DNA of 57,554 nucleotides from assembly GCA_035653295.1 (NCBI GenBank), contig DASRCB010000282.1:1-57554 (forward strand), in the 5' to 3' direction. Within the stretch, counting starts at the first letter, position 1. Each line of letters opens with the position of its first letter. Origin of the DNA: DASRCB01 sp035653295. Lineage in GTDB: Bacteria > Acidobacteriota > Terriglobia > Bryobacterales > Bryobacteraceae. The position numbers and the translations under genes are program-made. This document shows positions 1 through 7,822 of the stretch, in pieces. Under the pieces are notes generated by a model. It made no database searches. It was not told the DNA's origin and was given only the letters and a program-made list of their open reading frames with translations.

Positions 1-425
1 AATCTTTCTTGCTTACGGTCTTTTCCATATACTGATAACCTCTCCTGCACACCTGTTCGGACCTCGCGGCCCGATCTTGCCCAGAATTCCACCCTGACCA
101 TGACTTCCAGCACACTTGACAATGCGCCCCAATACGCCCCACCATCACACGAACCCCCTCACCTTCCTCCGGCTGGGCAGATCGAGATCACAATGGCTCC
201 GAGCACAGGTAATCAACCGGTTGGCTGATCAGATGAGAGGACCGGCTCGATGCTGCCGTCCGTTGTTCAGACAGCGGCACAGAACGAGGTGGGCGAACTC
301 GCCACGAACCCACGGGGATGAAAAACTCCCATTAGACTCCCAATAACCGTTCCAAGGTGTTTCTGAAGGTTCTCACGGTGCCACTCGTGCCTTTAGATCC
401 AGTGATTTACCTGTTACCCGGAACG
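1..425. other. Region without a recognisable gene, next to a broken tRNA
   Basis: I see no coding region with a ribosome binding site or a recognisable domain here. The only open frame (116-346, 76 residues) is rich in Arg, Pro and His and looks like random GC-rich sequence. The stretch ends abruptly against the 3' part of an initiator tRNA, so it may be foreign or rearranged DNA that replaced the 5' half of the tRNA gene. Confidence 0.4.
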
Positions 426-470
426 CTCATAACCCAAAGGTCGTAGGTTCAAATCCTACCCCCGCAACCA
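426..470 (+). tRNA. 3' fragment of an initiator tRNA-fMet (CAT) gene
   Basis: From the anticodon loop onward this matches a bacterial initiator tRNA: loop CTCATAA (426-432, anticodon CAT at 428-430), variable region, T-arm GTAGG/TTCAAAT/CCTAC (443-459), acceptor strand CCCCGCA (460-466), discriminator A and encoded CCA (468-470). The fragment begins at about tRNA position 32. The bases before it cannot form the other half of the anticodon stem, and no acceptor 5' strand of the type NGCGGGG occurs in positions 1-425. It therefore cannot fold as a complete tRNA. A tRNA 3' end left beside unrelated DNA is the usual mark of an integrative element attachment site. Assembly error is an alternative. 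Confidence 0.75.
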
Positions 471-644
471 ACCAAGTCAGTTCCTTGCGGGCTTTCCTCA
501 TACATTAAGGGCCAGTGCTGTTTGCCGTGTCACGGCATGGTTTGGTGCGCGGAAACAGTTCAGCGAGGCACGCAATACGCGAGAGCGGCCTCCTCGTTCT
601 GAACCGCCTGCCGTTCCGTGGCTCCGTCCTGTACCTGCTCAGAG

Positions 645-684
645 CCGGAAAGGGAAGCACTCGCGCAGGGTGCTTCCCTTCCGG
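645..684. terminator. Long hairpin 3' of the small membrane-protein gene
   Basis: A stem of about 15 bp with one bulged A: left arm 645-660, loop 661-669, right arm 670-684, with the core GGGAAGCAC pairing with GTGCTTCCC. It lies 22 bases beyond the stop codon of the minus-strand gene at 707-979, so a transcript-end structure is likely. Neither side has a T run, so it is not a classical Rho-independent terminator. Confidence 0.5.
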
Positions 685-706
685 CGCTGCATCGAAGCGG
701 CTCCGA

Positions 707-979
707 CTATGCCGTCCTGCCCGGAAGTTCGCCATTCGCCCCGGGCGCCGGCGCGGATCGAAGTGACCAACCCGGACCAGCCCAAATGGAAAGACGGTCG
801 GGTCCGAAGCCTTCGGCCAGGCGGAACCCGAAAATCACCGCCCCGAAGATAGCTCCCATCCCCAGCAGCAGACCTCCAGGCTGCAGCGTATACCCGGAGA
901 CAGTGAGCCATACCGCAACCGAGGTCGCAATCACGACAACAGCGGCATTAAACACAGTGGTTGCAATTGTTCGAATCAT
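707..979 (-). CDS. Small hydrophobic (membrane) protein, unknown function
   Basis: The product has 90 residues. Two hydrophobic segments (about residues 8-28 and 34-52, the second rich in Gly, Leu, Ile and Phe) suggest a two-pass inner-membrane protein with a polar C-terminal tail. The start at 979 is supported by AAAGGTG about 8 bases upstream of ATG. I do not recognise a family. It lies downstream of the DksA-like gene on the same strand with a short gap, so the two may be cotranscribed, and a strong hairpin follows it. Confidence 0.5.
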   Translation of the reverse strand: MIRTIATTVFNAAVVVIATSVAVWLTVSGYTLQPGGLLLGMGAIFGAVIFGFRLAEGFGPDRLSIWAGPGWSLRSAPAPGANGELPGRTA

Positions 980-1024
980 GGTCGTTCACCTTTCGTTTGT
1001 CATCTGAACCTGTAAACATCCTTG

Positions 1025-1396
1025 TCAGGCAGCCCGAGCCAAAGCGGGCCGGAACGCCTGGCGCTCCTCTTCCTTTTCCTGGCAGGATCTGCACAGCGCC
1101 GCCCAGGGAACGGCCTGAAGGCGCCTGAGCGGTATCTCCTCTTCACAACTCAGGCAAATGCCGAAATCGCCGCGACGAATGCGCGCCAGCGCCGCCTCCA
1201 CCTGACGAAGGAGGCGAAAATTCTCTCCAAGCGCCCGGGCTGAACGTTCCCGTTCAGCCGCCTGGAGCGTTCCATCCAGCGCATCGGGTGATCGCTCGAC
1301 AACGATCAGCCGGCGTTCGGCCTGAGCGTGCAGCAGTTCCCGCGCGCGAGTCTGCAATGCGCCTTCGAAGTTCTTCAGCTCAGAGGTGCTCATCAT
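1025..1396 (-). CDS. TraR/DksA family C4 zinc-finger protein
   Basis: From the ATG at 1396 the protein has 123 residues. The N-terminal two thirds are charged and helical (predicted coiled coil, rich in Glu, Arg and Ala), followed by a C4 zinc finger: CLSCEEE, then after about 17 residues CRSCQ. This is the layout of DksA/TraR proteins, which bind RNA polymerase through the secondary channel and alter promoter response. Two adjacent ATGs (1396 and 1393) follow a GGAGACGGAAAG sequence; a longer frame to 1468 lacks family similarity. The gene is divergent from the nhaR-like gene, and the 104 bases between them hold an inverted repeat. Confidence 0.8.
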   Translation of the reverse strand: MMSTSELKNFEGALQTRARELLHAQAERRLIVVERSPDALDGTLQAAERERSARALGENFRLLRQVEAALARIRRGDFGICLSCEEEIPLRRLQAVPWAALCRSCQEKEEERQAFRPALARAA

Positions 1397-1469
1397 ATCT
1401 TTCCGTCTCCTTCTATACCTACAGACGCGTTCGGTCGGGTATAGGATCGATAGATAGTCCGGAAGCAAT

Positions 1470-1488
1470 ACATCGGCTTTTCCGATGT
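1470..1488. promoter_or_regulatory. 19-bp inverted repeat, candidate NhaR operator (site 1)
   Basis: ACATCGG-CTTTT-CCGATGT is a perfect 7-bp inverted repeat with a 5-base spacer, immediately upstream of the candidate -10 element of the nhaR-like gene. Fifteen of 19 positions are shared with the sequence at 5015-5033 upstream of the BON-domain gene. Its position between the divergent DksA-like and nhaR-like genes fits autoregulation by a LysR-type protein, which is an inference. Confidence 0.6.
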
Positions 1489-1493
1489 AGAAT
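1488..1493 (+). promoter_or_regulatory. Candidate -10 element of a leaderless nhaR-like transcript
   Basis: TAGAAT lies 7 bases before the ATG at 1501, and there is no Shine-Dalgarno sequence. With this spacing transcription would begin at or next to the start codon. No clear -35 hexamer is visible; the inverted repeat occupies that area. Confidence 0.4.
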
Positions 1494-1500
1494 AGCGCTG

Positions 1501-2412
1501 ATGGAATGGTTGAATTACCACCACCTGTTCTACTTCTGGATGGTTGCCAAGAAAGGCAGCATCGCGCGGGCGTGCGAAGAGCTGCGGCTGGCGCAGCCCA
1601 CCATCAGCGGGCAACTCCGGGTGTTCGAAGAGACGCTCGGGGAAAAGCTGTTCGCGCGCCAGGGGCGCAGGCTGGTGCTGACCGAATCAGGTCAGGTGGT
1701 GTACCGTTACGCCGAGGAGATTTTCGCGCTGGGCGCCGAGCTTACCGACACGCTCCGGGGCCGCCCTCGGAACCGCCCGCTGCGCCTCCTTGTCGGGGTC
1801 TCCGATCTGATACCCAAGCTCATCGCGTATCGCATCCTGCAGCCGGCTCTGGGCATGAAGGGAGGCGTGCACATTGAGTGTTACGAGGACACACCGGACA
1901 AGCTCCTGCTGAGCCTTTCCGCGCACGAGCTGGACCTCGTGCTGACGGATGCGCCGGCGCACTCTCTCGCCCGGGTGAAGGTTTTCAATCATCTGCTCGG
2001 CTCCTCCGGGCTGGCCCTGTTCGCGTCACCGCCACTGGCTGATTTCTATCGAAGGAGATTCCCCGCGAGCCTGAGCGGAGCGCCGTTTCTGCTGCCCATG
2101 AAGAACTCGGCGCTGCGGCAGACGCTCGATCAATGGTTCGAAGCCCATTCCATCCATCCGCGGGTCCTGGGTGAGTTTCAGGACACGGCCCTTCTGACCG
2201 CTTTCGGGCAGGCCGGTAACGGCATTTTTGCCGCGCCTACGGCAATCGAGCGGGAAGTGCGAAGCCGCTATCGAGTGGCGAAGATCGGCGACATCGCGCC
2301 GCACGTGACCGAATACTATGCTGTCTCCGCGGAGCGCAGAATCAAGCATCCCGCGGCGAATGTCATTGCCGAAGTTGCCCGAAACAAGCTCTTCGCAGCG
2401 AAGGCGGTATGA
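1501..2412 (+). CDS. nhaR: LysR-family transcriptional regulator, NhaR-like
   Basis: The protein has 303 residues. The N-terminus (MEWLNYHHLFYFWMVAKKGS) and the helix-turn-helix that follows (about residues 18-45, with the segment AQPTISGQLRVFEE) match NhaR, the LysR-type activator that answers sodium and alkaline stress. Residues of about 90-300 form the substrate-binding-like effector domain. The start at 1501 is chosen by homology; the open frame runs further upstream but that part crosses the inverted repeat. There is no ribosome binding site, and a TAGAAT box 7 bases upstream suggests a leaderless mRNA. The phosphatase gene begins 10 bases after the stop, so the two are probably one operon. 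Assignment to the NhaR subgroup is by sequence memory; the true inducer is unknown. Confidence 0.85.
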   Translation: MEWLNYHHLFYFWMVAKKGSIARACEELRLAQPTISGQLRVFEETLGEKLFARQGRRLVLTESGQVVYRYAEEIFALGAELTDTLRGRPRNRPLRLLVGVSDLIPKLIAYRILQPALGMKGGVHIECYEDTPDKLLLSLSAHELDLVLTDAPAHSLARVKVFNHLLGSSGLALFASPPLADFYRRRFPASLSGAPFLLPMKNSALRQTLDQWFEAHSIHPRVLGEFQDTALLTAFGQAGNGIFAAPTAIEREVRSRYRVAKIGDIAPHVTEYYAVSAERRIKHPAANVIAEVARNKLFAAKAV

Positions 2413-2422
2413 GGGTACTGTT

Positions 2423-3772
2423 ATGAAGCGACCGAAATCGCTGTTGTTCCAACTCGCGGCGGCAACCGGATTGGGACTCGCGGTGCTGCTCATGGTGGAG
2501 ACCCTGCTCACCTATCGTTACGTCAGCACTCGCATGGCCCGTGACCAGGCGTTGCTGCAGGCTTTCGAAGAGGCCTCCTCGCTGGAGCACCAACTGCATC
2601 GCGAACACATAGCCACCAGCGACGGCCTGCGGCAAATCCTGGCCGACATCGTTGAAGACCGAAGCGATGAGATTGGCTGGATGAGCGTCATCGATGCAGG
2701 CGGCGCGGTTCTGGCAACATCGCGTGTCGGAGACAGCCGCCCGTCGTTCCCATCCGAAGAAGTACATGCGTCGACGGAACAGAACCGGACCAGTTCCACC
2801 GTTCAGGATCTCGCTCAGGGGCAGGTACTGATTGCGCTGCTGCCGCTGCTGCGTGAGCGGACGGGCACTTCTTCGGAGCCCTCTTCACGGTGGAGAATGC
2901 TGGAGATCGCGATCTACCTGCGCGGTCCGCAGGGCGTGCTACACCCGTTGAACCGGGCCCTTCTGACGGCGGCTGTCGCCGCTCTGGCGCTTCTTGCCTC
3001 CATGATTGTTTTCCTGGTCCGGTTCAAGGCGTATGTGCGCGGACGAGCTCTCGCGGTACAACTTGAACTCGCCAGAGACGTGCAACGCAGGCTGCTTCCG
3101 AGGCCCGGCCCCACAATGGGTGTCGAGTTTGCGGGAGAATGCCGGCCGGCAGATGAAGTGGGAGGCGATTTCTACGATGTGTTCCGGACCGCGCAGGGAG
3201 AGATCGCTCTGGTTCTGGCCGACGTCTCCGGCAAGGGGCTGGCCGCAGCGCTCAGGATGGGCATTGTGCACGGCGCCATTCGCGCACTCTCAAGAGATCA
3301 GGACGGCACAACTCTACCGGAGATGGCCGGAGCACTCAACGAGCTTCTGAAAGACGAATCCTCACGTGAATTCGTGACACTGTTCTGGGCGTTTTACGAT
3401 CCGGCGACTCATCGCCTGCGTTACGTGAACGCGGGCCACCTTCCGCCATTGCTGCTGGCGGCGAATTCGGAAGGAGTGCGGCGTCTGGACACCGGTGGTC
3501 CGGTGCTCGGACTGCTGCCGAATGTGATCTACCACCAGGAGTCTGTCACGCTGAACGGCGAGGAGGTCCTGATTGCGTATTCCGATGGTCTGATGGAGGC
3601 AACGAGCCCGAAGGGCGATGAATTCGGCGAGGCGGGCGTGCTTTCAGCCGTGCGCGGGTCTGTCGATTCGGCGGAGCAAATGGTGCAGGACATCATGGGA
3701 GCGGCAGTCAGGTTCATGAATGGAGCCGAGTTTCACGACGACCTCACGATCTTCGTTGTGCGGCCTGAATGA
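2423..3772 (+). CDS. Membrane-anchored PP2C-type (SpoIIE/RsbU) serine phosphatase
   Basis: The protein has 449 residues. A transmembrane helix lies near residues 8-28, an extracytoplasmic domain follows to about 170, and a second helix lies near 173-195. The rest is a SpoIIE-type phosphatase with the metal-binding motifs VGGDFYD, LADVSGKG, YSDGLMEA and a final DDLTIFVV. Such enzymes dephosphorylate anti-sigma-factor antagonists in partner-switching stress pathways; no antagonist or anti-sigma gene lies nearby. The start at 2423 is supported by GAGG 8 bases upstream. It follows nhaR by 10 bases, so it is likely co-transcribed and may link an external stress signal to a sigma-factor switch. The sensed signal cannot be read from the sequence. 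Confidence 0.88.
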   Translation: MKRPKSLLFQLAAATGLGLAVLLMVETLLTYRYVSTRMARDQALLQAFEEASSLEHQLHREHIATSDGLRQILADIVEDRSDEIGWMSVIDAGGAVLATSRVGDSRPSFPSEEVHASTEQNRTSSTVQDLAQGQVLIALLPLLRERTGTSSEPSSRWRMLEIAIYLRGPQGVLHPLNRALLTAAVAALALLASMIVFLVRFKAYVRGRALAVQLELARDVQRRLLPRPGPTMGVEFAGECRPADEVGGDFYDVFRTAQGEIALVLADVSGKGLAAALRMGIVHGAIRALSRDQDGTTLPEMAGALNELLKDESSREFVTLFWAFYDPATHRLRYVNAGHLPPLLLAANSEGVRRLDTGGPVLGLLPNVIYHQESVTLNGEEVLIAYSDGLMEATSPKGDEFGEAGVLSAVRGSVDSAEQMVQDIMGAAVRFMNGAEFHDDLTIFVVRPE

Positions 3773-3830
3773 CGCTATGATGAGCGGCTCCAGGCGCCGG
3801 GTGAGAACAGGACGGGCCGATAAAAGGTAC

Positions 3831-3860
3831 GGCGGCAGGCGCCCGGGGACGCCTGCCGCC
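3831..3860. terminator. Hairpin between convergent genes
   Basis: A perfect 11-bp stem, GGCGGCAGGCG (3831-3841) with CGCCTGCCGCC (3850-3860), and an 8-base loop. It lies between the ends of the phosphatase gene and the BON-domain gene, so it could end transcripts from both sides. There is no clear T run. Confidence 0.6.
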
Positions 3861-3868
3861 TGAACAGG

Positions 3869-4945
3869 TTAGCTTCCGACCTGCAGGCTGTTGGTCACCG
3901 AGAACACCCCCGGGACCTTATTGGCCTGCATGTAAGCGATGGTTCGGTCCATGTTATTGCCGACGACACCCTTCAACGTTACATGCCCGTTCTCGACAAT
4001 GATCCGGATGGGAGCATGGGGGTTCAGGCCATAGCGCGCCAGCGACGGCTGACCGTAGATCGCCCGATATGTCGCCAGCCGGATTCGATCGTCCTGCGGA
4101 GACAGCGGGAGCACTCGTATATCGCTGGTCACGGCGGCAACACCCTCAACACCGCGGACCGCTCGTTCAGCGTTGGCTTTCAGGGCCGGCCAACTCACCT
4201 CGCCAGTGAGCCGGACCTCATCGCCATGCACCTGAAAGGCGAGATGGTCGAAGACGCCATACCAGGGCAGCTTCAACAGCTCACTCCGAACCCTCCGCTC
4301 CAGGCTTACAGCTTCCTTCGAGGAGGAGTTCATGGCCGCAGGCGCGCTCGCCATCTGCTCCGATGGCGAAGCGTCGAAACGGTTCAGCTTCGCGCGAGCC
4401 TGTGCATAATCCATAGTCACCAGGATGAGGCTGCGGGCCTGACGAGAACCGGCGTACATGTTTGCAAGCGCATCGCGATACTCCTGTGAGGGAATTCCCC
4501 GGGGTTGTGCGTTCAGGGCTACGACAGCGTTGCCCGCATCGACGGCCAGACCGGTGAGCACAGGCTCCAGACGATCAATGACCGACTGCTGCCATGGCAG
4601 GGCCGCCGGCCGGAGTTCCTGAAGCTTGCGGTAATCGGCTCCAATGGCATTGATTGCGGTTTTGGCGGCGCTCAATTCCGCATGGTGCGTTGCACGCGAA
4701 TGCTGCCCGGCCGTATTCAGGTAAGAATTGAGCCGGTCGGCGTGTTTCGAAGCGGTGGCCGCGTTGGCCGAGATCTGCTTCAGCAGGCGCTCGAGTTCCT
4801 TCTGTGCAGGGGTAACCGGCGCCACCTGCTCGAAGGAGCTGCCCGAGCCGCGAGTAATCGCGTTCGCGGCCGTGGCGGCTGACAGGTGGATGGTGAATGC
4901 GGTGACTGCGACAAAGGCGGCAGTTCGGATAACAGTCTTTTTCAT
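3869..4945 (-). CDS. Exported BON-domain protein
   Basis: The protein has 358 residues. Residues 1-29 form a signal peptide (basic start, hydrophobic core, AATAANA). Residues of about 35-190 are helical with no recognised domain. Two BON-like segments lie in the C-terminal part (about 215-275 and 285-355), each with the pattern of strands ending in a Gly-rich turn such as VRLTGEVSW and VTLKGVVGN. BON domains occur in OsmY and related envelope proteins induced by osmotic stress and are thought to bind phospholipid. The start is supported by AGGAGAAG about 7 bases before ATG. The promoter region holds a near copy of the nhaR inverted repeat, which suggests control by the NhaR-like regulator. 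The gene lies downstream of the compatible-solute operon on the same strand. Confidence 0.8.
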   Translation of the reverse strand: MKKTVIRTAAFVAVTAFTIHLSAATAANAITRGSGSSFEQVAPVTPAQKELERLLKQISANAATASKHADRLNSYLNTAGQHSRATHHAELSAAKTAINAIGADYRKLQELRPAALPWQQSVIDRLEPVLTGLAVDAGNAVVALNAQPRGIPSQEYRDALANMYAGSRQARSLILVTMDYAQARAKLNRFDASPSEQMASAPAAMNSSSKEAVSLERRVRSELLKLPWYGVFDHLAFQVHGDEVRLTGEVSWPALKANAERAVRGVEGVAAVTSDIRVLPLSPQDDRIRLATYRAIYGQPSLARYGLNPHAPIRIIVENGHVTLKGVVGNNMDRTIAYMQANKVPGVFSVTNSLQVGS

Positions 4946-5014
4946 GAGTTTCTTCTCCTGTTCCGAGCTTACGAAGCATCGCCTTCATAGACAATTAGAA
5001 AGATCGGAATCTGA

Positions 5015-5033
5015 CCATCGCTTTTTTCGATGT
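5015..5033. promoter_or_regulatory. Candidate NhaR operator (site 2) upstream of the BON gene
   Basis: CATCG-CTTTTTT-CGATG inverted repeat within a 19-base block that matches site 1 at 1470-1488 in 15 of 19 positions. It lies 70-88 bases upstream of the BON-gene ATG, a usual distance for LysR-type activation. Confidence 0.55.
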
Positions 5034-5113
5034 CACGGCCGGCGCGTGGAAGTGGTTGCGATCCGCGCAGGAGGGTGGAATCAGAGTGGGTCGCGGCAGG
5101 CCAACAGCCGCCG

Positions 5114-5761
5114 TCAGGCGACGATCTTTTTGCGCACGGCGTAGAGGACGATCTCAGCCGTATTGTGCAGATTCAGCTTCTGCATCAGATGCGCGCGGTG
5201 TGTCTCGACGGTATAGGGACTGACATTGAGAAGGGCGGCGATGTCCTTGTTCGACTTACCCTCGGCCAGCAACTGAAGAATCTGACGCTCGCGCTCACTT
5301 AACAGTTCGTAGGAGTCCTGCAGGCCCTTCTTCTGGAGTTGACGAACGTAGTCCTCGGCCAGGGTCTGCGCGATGGCGGGGCTGAAGAACGATCGGCCGG
5401 CGGCGACTGCGCGGACGGCGCGAAGCAGATCGGCCTGAACGTCGTCCTTCAGGAGATAGCCCTTCACTCCGGCCGCGAGCGCGCGGACCAAAAACTCCTC
5501 GTCGCCGTACATGCTGAGGATGATGATCTTTATGTCGGGAGTCCGCCGCAGGATCTGAGCCGCCGCGTCGATTCCGTTCAATTGGGGCATGGCGATGTCC
5601 AGCACGACTATGGAAGGGCTGAGTTGTTCAGCCAGCGCCGCCGCCTGCATCCCATCGGACGCCTCGCCCACGATCTCGATGTCCTCCTGTCGTTCGAGCA
5701 GCGCCTTCAGGCCGGCTCTGACGATGTCGTGATCGTCCGCAATCAGGATGGATACTTTCAA
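5114..5761 (-). CDS. NarL/FixJ-family response regulator
   Basis: The protein has 215 residues. It has a receiver domain (about residues 3-120) with the acidic pair ADD near residue 9, the phosphoacceptor Asp in VVLDIAMP (Asp55) and Lys in YLLKDD. The LuxR-type DNA-binding domain (about 148-212) contains LSERERQILQLLAEGKSNKD and the recognition helix VSPYTVETHRAHL. The start is TTG at 5761, which overlaps the TGA of the sensor kinase gene by 4 bases (TTGA) and has AAAGGTGA just upstream, so translation is probably coupled. It is the last gene of the five-gene operon that begins with the GpgS-like gene, so it may control compatible-solute genes. Confidence 0.93.
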   Translation of the reverse strand: MKVSILIADDHDIVRAGLKALLERQEDIEIVGEASDGMQAAALAEQLSPSIVVLDIAMPQLNGIDAAAQILRRTPDIKIIILSMYGDEEFLVRALAAGVKGYLLKDDVQADLLRAVRAVAAGRSFFSPAIAQTLAEDYVRQLQKKGLQDSYELLSERERQILQLLAEGKSNKDIAALLNVSPYTVETHRAHLMQKLNLHNTAEIVLYAVRKKIVA

Positions 5762-7098
5762 GCTTCACCTTTGGCAATCGGCAGTTCGCAACGCAGCAGC
5801 GTGCCGCGCCCGGGGGTCGAGACGAATTGTACGCGACCGTTTAATTGTTGCACCCTCTCCTCGATGTTGAGCAGACCCAGGCCGCGGCCCCGGGCCTGGC
5901 GCACGTCAAATCCGCGGCCGTCATCCTCGACGGTGAGCGAGAGCTTATCCGCGCCTCCATGGAGCGTAACGCGGATGCTGTGAGCAGAGGCGTGGCGGGC
6001 ACAATTGGTGAGCGCTTCCTGCACGACACGGTAGATGCAGGTCCGATGCTCTTCGGGCAGGCTGCCGATCTCGCCGTCCAGTTGCAGCTCCACGGGAACA
6101 CCGCTGCGCCGCGTGAACTCGCGCGCCTGCCACTGCAGTCCCGGGCCCAGCCCGAGTTCGTCCAGCACGGACGGCCGCAGCCCGGATGAGATGTTCCGCA
6201 CAGTTCGCAGCGTGTCGTGGTTCAGCTTCTTTGCTTCGCTCAGGTGATGAGTGAAACCGTCTCCCGGCGCATGCCGCAGTTCCTCGACGTTGCCCAACTC
6301 CATACTCAGAGCAGTCAGCATCTGGCCCACCTGATCGTGAAGCTCCCGCGCGAGGTTGCGACGCTCATCTTCCTGCGCCCTGGTGAGTTTTTGCGAAAGC
6401 GTCCGTAATTCATGGGCGTGCTGCTCGAGCTGGAGCAGATGCTTTGCCGCAGCCGCCTCCAGGAAACGGGTGCGCAGGATACTGGCAATCGCCACTACTC
6501 CGCCGAGCACCAGGGCGACCGCCGCGTTCCGCTTCAGAGTTGTCCCCAGCTCGGCGTTGGCCCTGAGAACCTGCTGCTGCCGCTCGGCTGTCTGGCGGTC
6601 GCTCACGGCGCCGACGCGTTCGGCCGCGGCCAGCGCGACCTCGCGGTACGGGACGACGGAACGCTTCCGGAACAGGGGTCCGCGCACTGCGCGCTCTTCC
6701 GGGGTCCACTCGAACACCGGTTCGATGGAGTCCAGGTATCTAAGCACTGCTTCACGGAGACCCGCGCTTTCCCTCGAACTGTCGCTATCCACTGCCTGTT
6801 CGAGGGCGGCAAGGTTCTTCTCCATTTCTGCTCTGAGCTCCTGCAGTTCCTTTCGCTCCTCGGCCGCGGCCTCCGGAGAGGGATCGAGAAGATAGTCGCG
6901 GACGAGGATGGAGGTGAGATAGATGTCAGAACGCAGGTCCTCGAGGGCTTGCCGACTGGCTCGCTCAGCCTTCTGGATTGCCTCAACTTCGGCAAACACC
7001 TGACCCATGCGATCGTCCAGAGCGACCGCGGAAAAGCCGATCAGCAGAAGAAGTGCGCCGAACCCCAGCGTGAGGAGAGGCCACGTCCGAACTCGCAT
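5758..7098 (-). CDS. Sensor histidine kinase (HisKA_3 type), partner of the NarL-family regulator
   Basis: The protein has 446 residues from the ATG at 7098. Transmembrane helices lie near residues 7-27 and 185-207 and flank a helical extracytoplasmic domain of the four-helix-bundle/CHASE3 kind. Next comes the dimerisation/phosphoacceptor helix with the H-box ARELHDQVGQ (about residue 254), then the HATPase domain with the N-box VQEALTNCARHA, DDGRGFD and GRGLGLLNIEERV. A longer frame to 7254 would add 52 residues unlike the family. TAGAAT lies 8 bases before this ATG and there is no ribosome binding site, so an internal leaderless promoter is possible. It lies 22 bases after the MscS-like gene and overlaps the regulator gene, which suggests a sensor of envelope or osmotic state. 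Confidence 0.92.
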   Translation of the reverse strand: MRVRTWPLLTLGFGALLLLIGFSAVALDDRMGQVFAEVEAIQKAERASRQALEDLRSDIYLTSILVRDYLLDPSPEAAAEERKELQELRAEMEKNLAALEQAVDSDSSRESAGLREAVLRYLDSIEPVFEWTPEERAVRGPLFRKRSVVPYREVALAAAERVGAVSDRQTAERQQQVLRANAELGTTLKRNAAVALVLGGVVAIASILRTRFLEAAAAKHLLQLEQHAHELRTLSQKLTRAQEDERRNLARELHDQVGQMLTALSMELGNVEELRHAPGDGFTHHLSEAKKLNHDTLRTVRNISSGLRPSVLDELGLGPGLQWQAREFTRRSGVPVELQLDGEIGSLPEEHRTCIYRVVQEALTNCARHASAHSIRVTLHGGADKLSLTVEDDGRGFDVRQARGRGLGLLNIEERVQQLNGRVQFVSTPGRGTLLRCELPIAKGEA

Positions 7099-7106
7099 AC
7101 GGCCGC

Positions 7107-7112
7107 ATTCTA
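7107..7112 (-). promoter_or_regulatory. Candidate internal -10 element before the sensor kinase
   Basis: On the minus strand TAGAAT is followed by 8 bases and then the ATG at 7098. It has the same hexamer and nearly the same spacing as in front of the nhaR-like gene and the TPR gene at 29600. No good -35 element is visible. Confidence 0.35.
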
Positions 7113-7120
7113 GCAACGGC

Positions 7121-7822
7121 TCAGAGATGGCTCCAGAGGGACCTCGCAGGAGGCTGAGGCGATTGGGGGCGCCGCTGCAGCCAGCGCTCGAATACCGGAC
7201 GCAGGGCGAGTCCGGCGGCAATGCTGCCGGCGAGCGCGGCGCCTCCGGTGACAATCACAAACGTCGAGAAGAACACGCGAGCCGCAAATCCCAGACTTTC
7301 CGCGGCAATGACAATTGCGAAGAAGAGAATGGCCGCCTTAACGCCGGCCGCCAGGCGGCGCGCCATGGGTACCTCCTCATTTACGGCCCAGACGAGAGCA
7401 CTCCGGCCGAGATACTGCGCCAGCCAGTAGCCCGCAAACAGAATGGCGGCTGCCGTAATCAGCTTCGGAACGGCGAATACCGCCGCGTGGACCACGCGCG
7501 ATGTGAGAGTGGTATCAAATACGTCGATCGACATCAGCAGCGCAATGCCCAAAACAAACCACCAGGCCAGGCGGGCGAGCAGCACCGCCGCGCGCAGCCG
7601 GCCGGAACGATCGATGAAGGACCCGAGCCCGCTGTCCAGCAGAAAGCGGTCGAGCGCTGTGGCTTTGACGGCTCGCAGGATGAGCCACCGCAGCAGAGTG
7701 GCAAGCAGCAGTCCGCTGCCGAGAATGAAAACCGCAACTATGAGAGGGGGCAGGTAAGCAAGTACGCTGTCTGAGAGCCGGGTGAGGGCCCGCTCGAAAA
7801 TCTGCTGGAATACGTGAATCAT
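7121..7822 (-). CDS. Membrane protein with MscS-like transmembrane helices, no MscS vestibule
   Basis: The protein has 233 residues and about five hydrophobic segments (near residues 22-45, 78-98, 110-140, 155-172 and 178-205). The helix-loop pattern and the Gly/Ala-rich last helix resemble mechanosensitive-channel transmembrane-helix repeat proteins. It ends with a short Arg/Pro/Gln tail, so it lacks the large cytoplasmic beta domain of MscS. The start at 7822 has GGAGG 8 bases upstream and overlaps the stop of the glycosyltransferase gene by 4 bases (ATGA). In an operon for compatible-solute synthesis it could be a tension-sensitive channel or a membrane sensor feeding the adjacent kinase. 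Family assignment is moderate; function is inferred. Confidence 0.72.
   Translation of the reverse strand: MIHVFQQIFERALTRLSDSVLAYLPPLIVAVFILGSGLLLATLLRWLILRAVKATALDRFLLDSGLGSFIDRSGRLRAAVLLARLAWWFVLGIALLMSIDVFDTTLTSRVVHAAVFAVPKLITAAAILFAGYWLAQYLGRSALVWAVNEEVPMARRLAAGVKAAILFFAIVIAAESLGFAARVFFSTFVIVTGGAALAGSIAAGLALRPVFERWLQRRPQSPQPPARSLWSHL

Noticed and set aside
116..346. 76-residue open frame at the left edge
   Set aside because: Composition is Arg/Pro/His-rich, no ribosome binding site and no family; typical chance frame in GC-rich DNA.
426..470. Group I intron splitting the tRNA
   Set aside because: Bacterial tRNA-fMet introns exist, but no 5' exon or intron core is visible in the available upstream bases.
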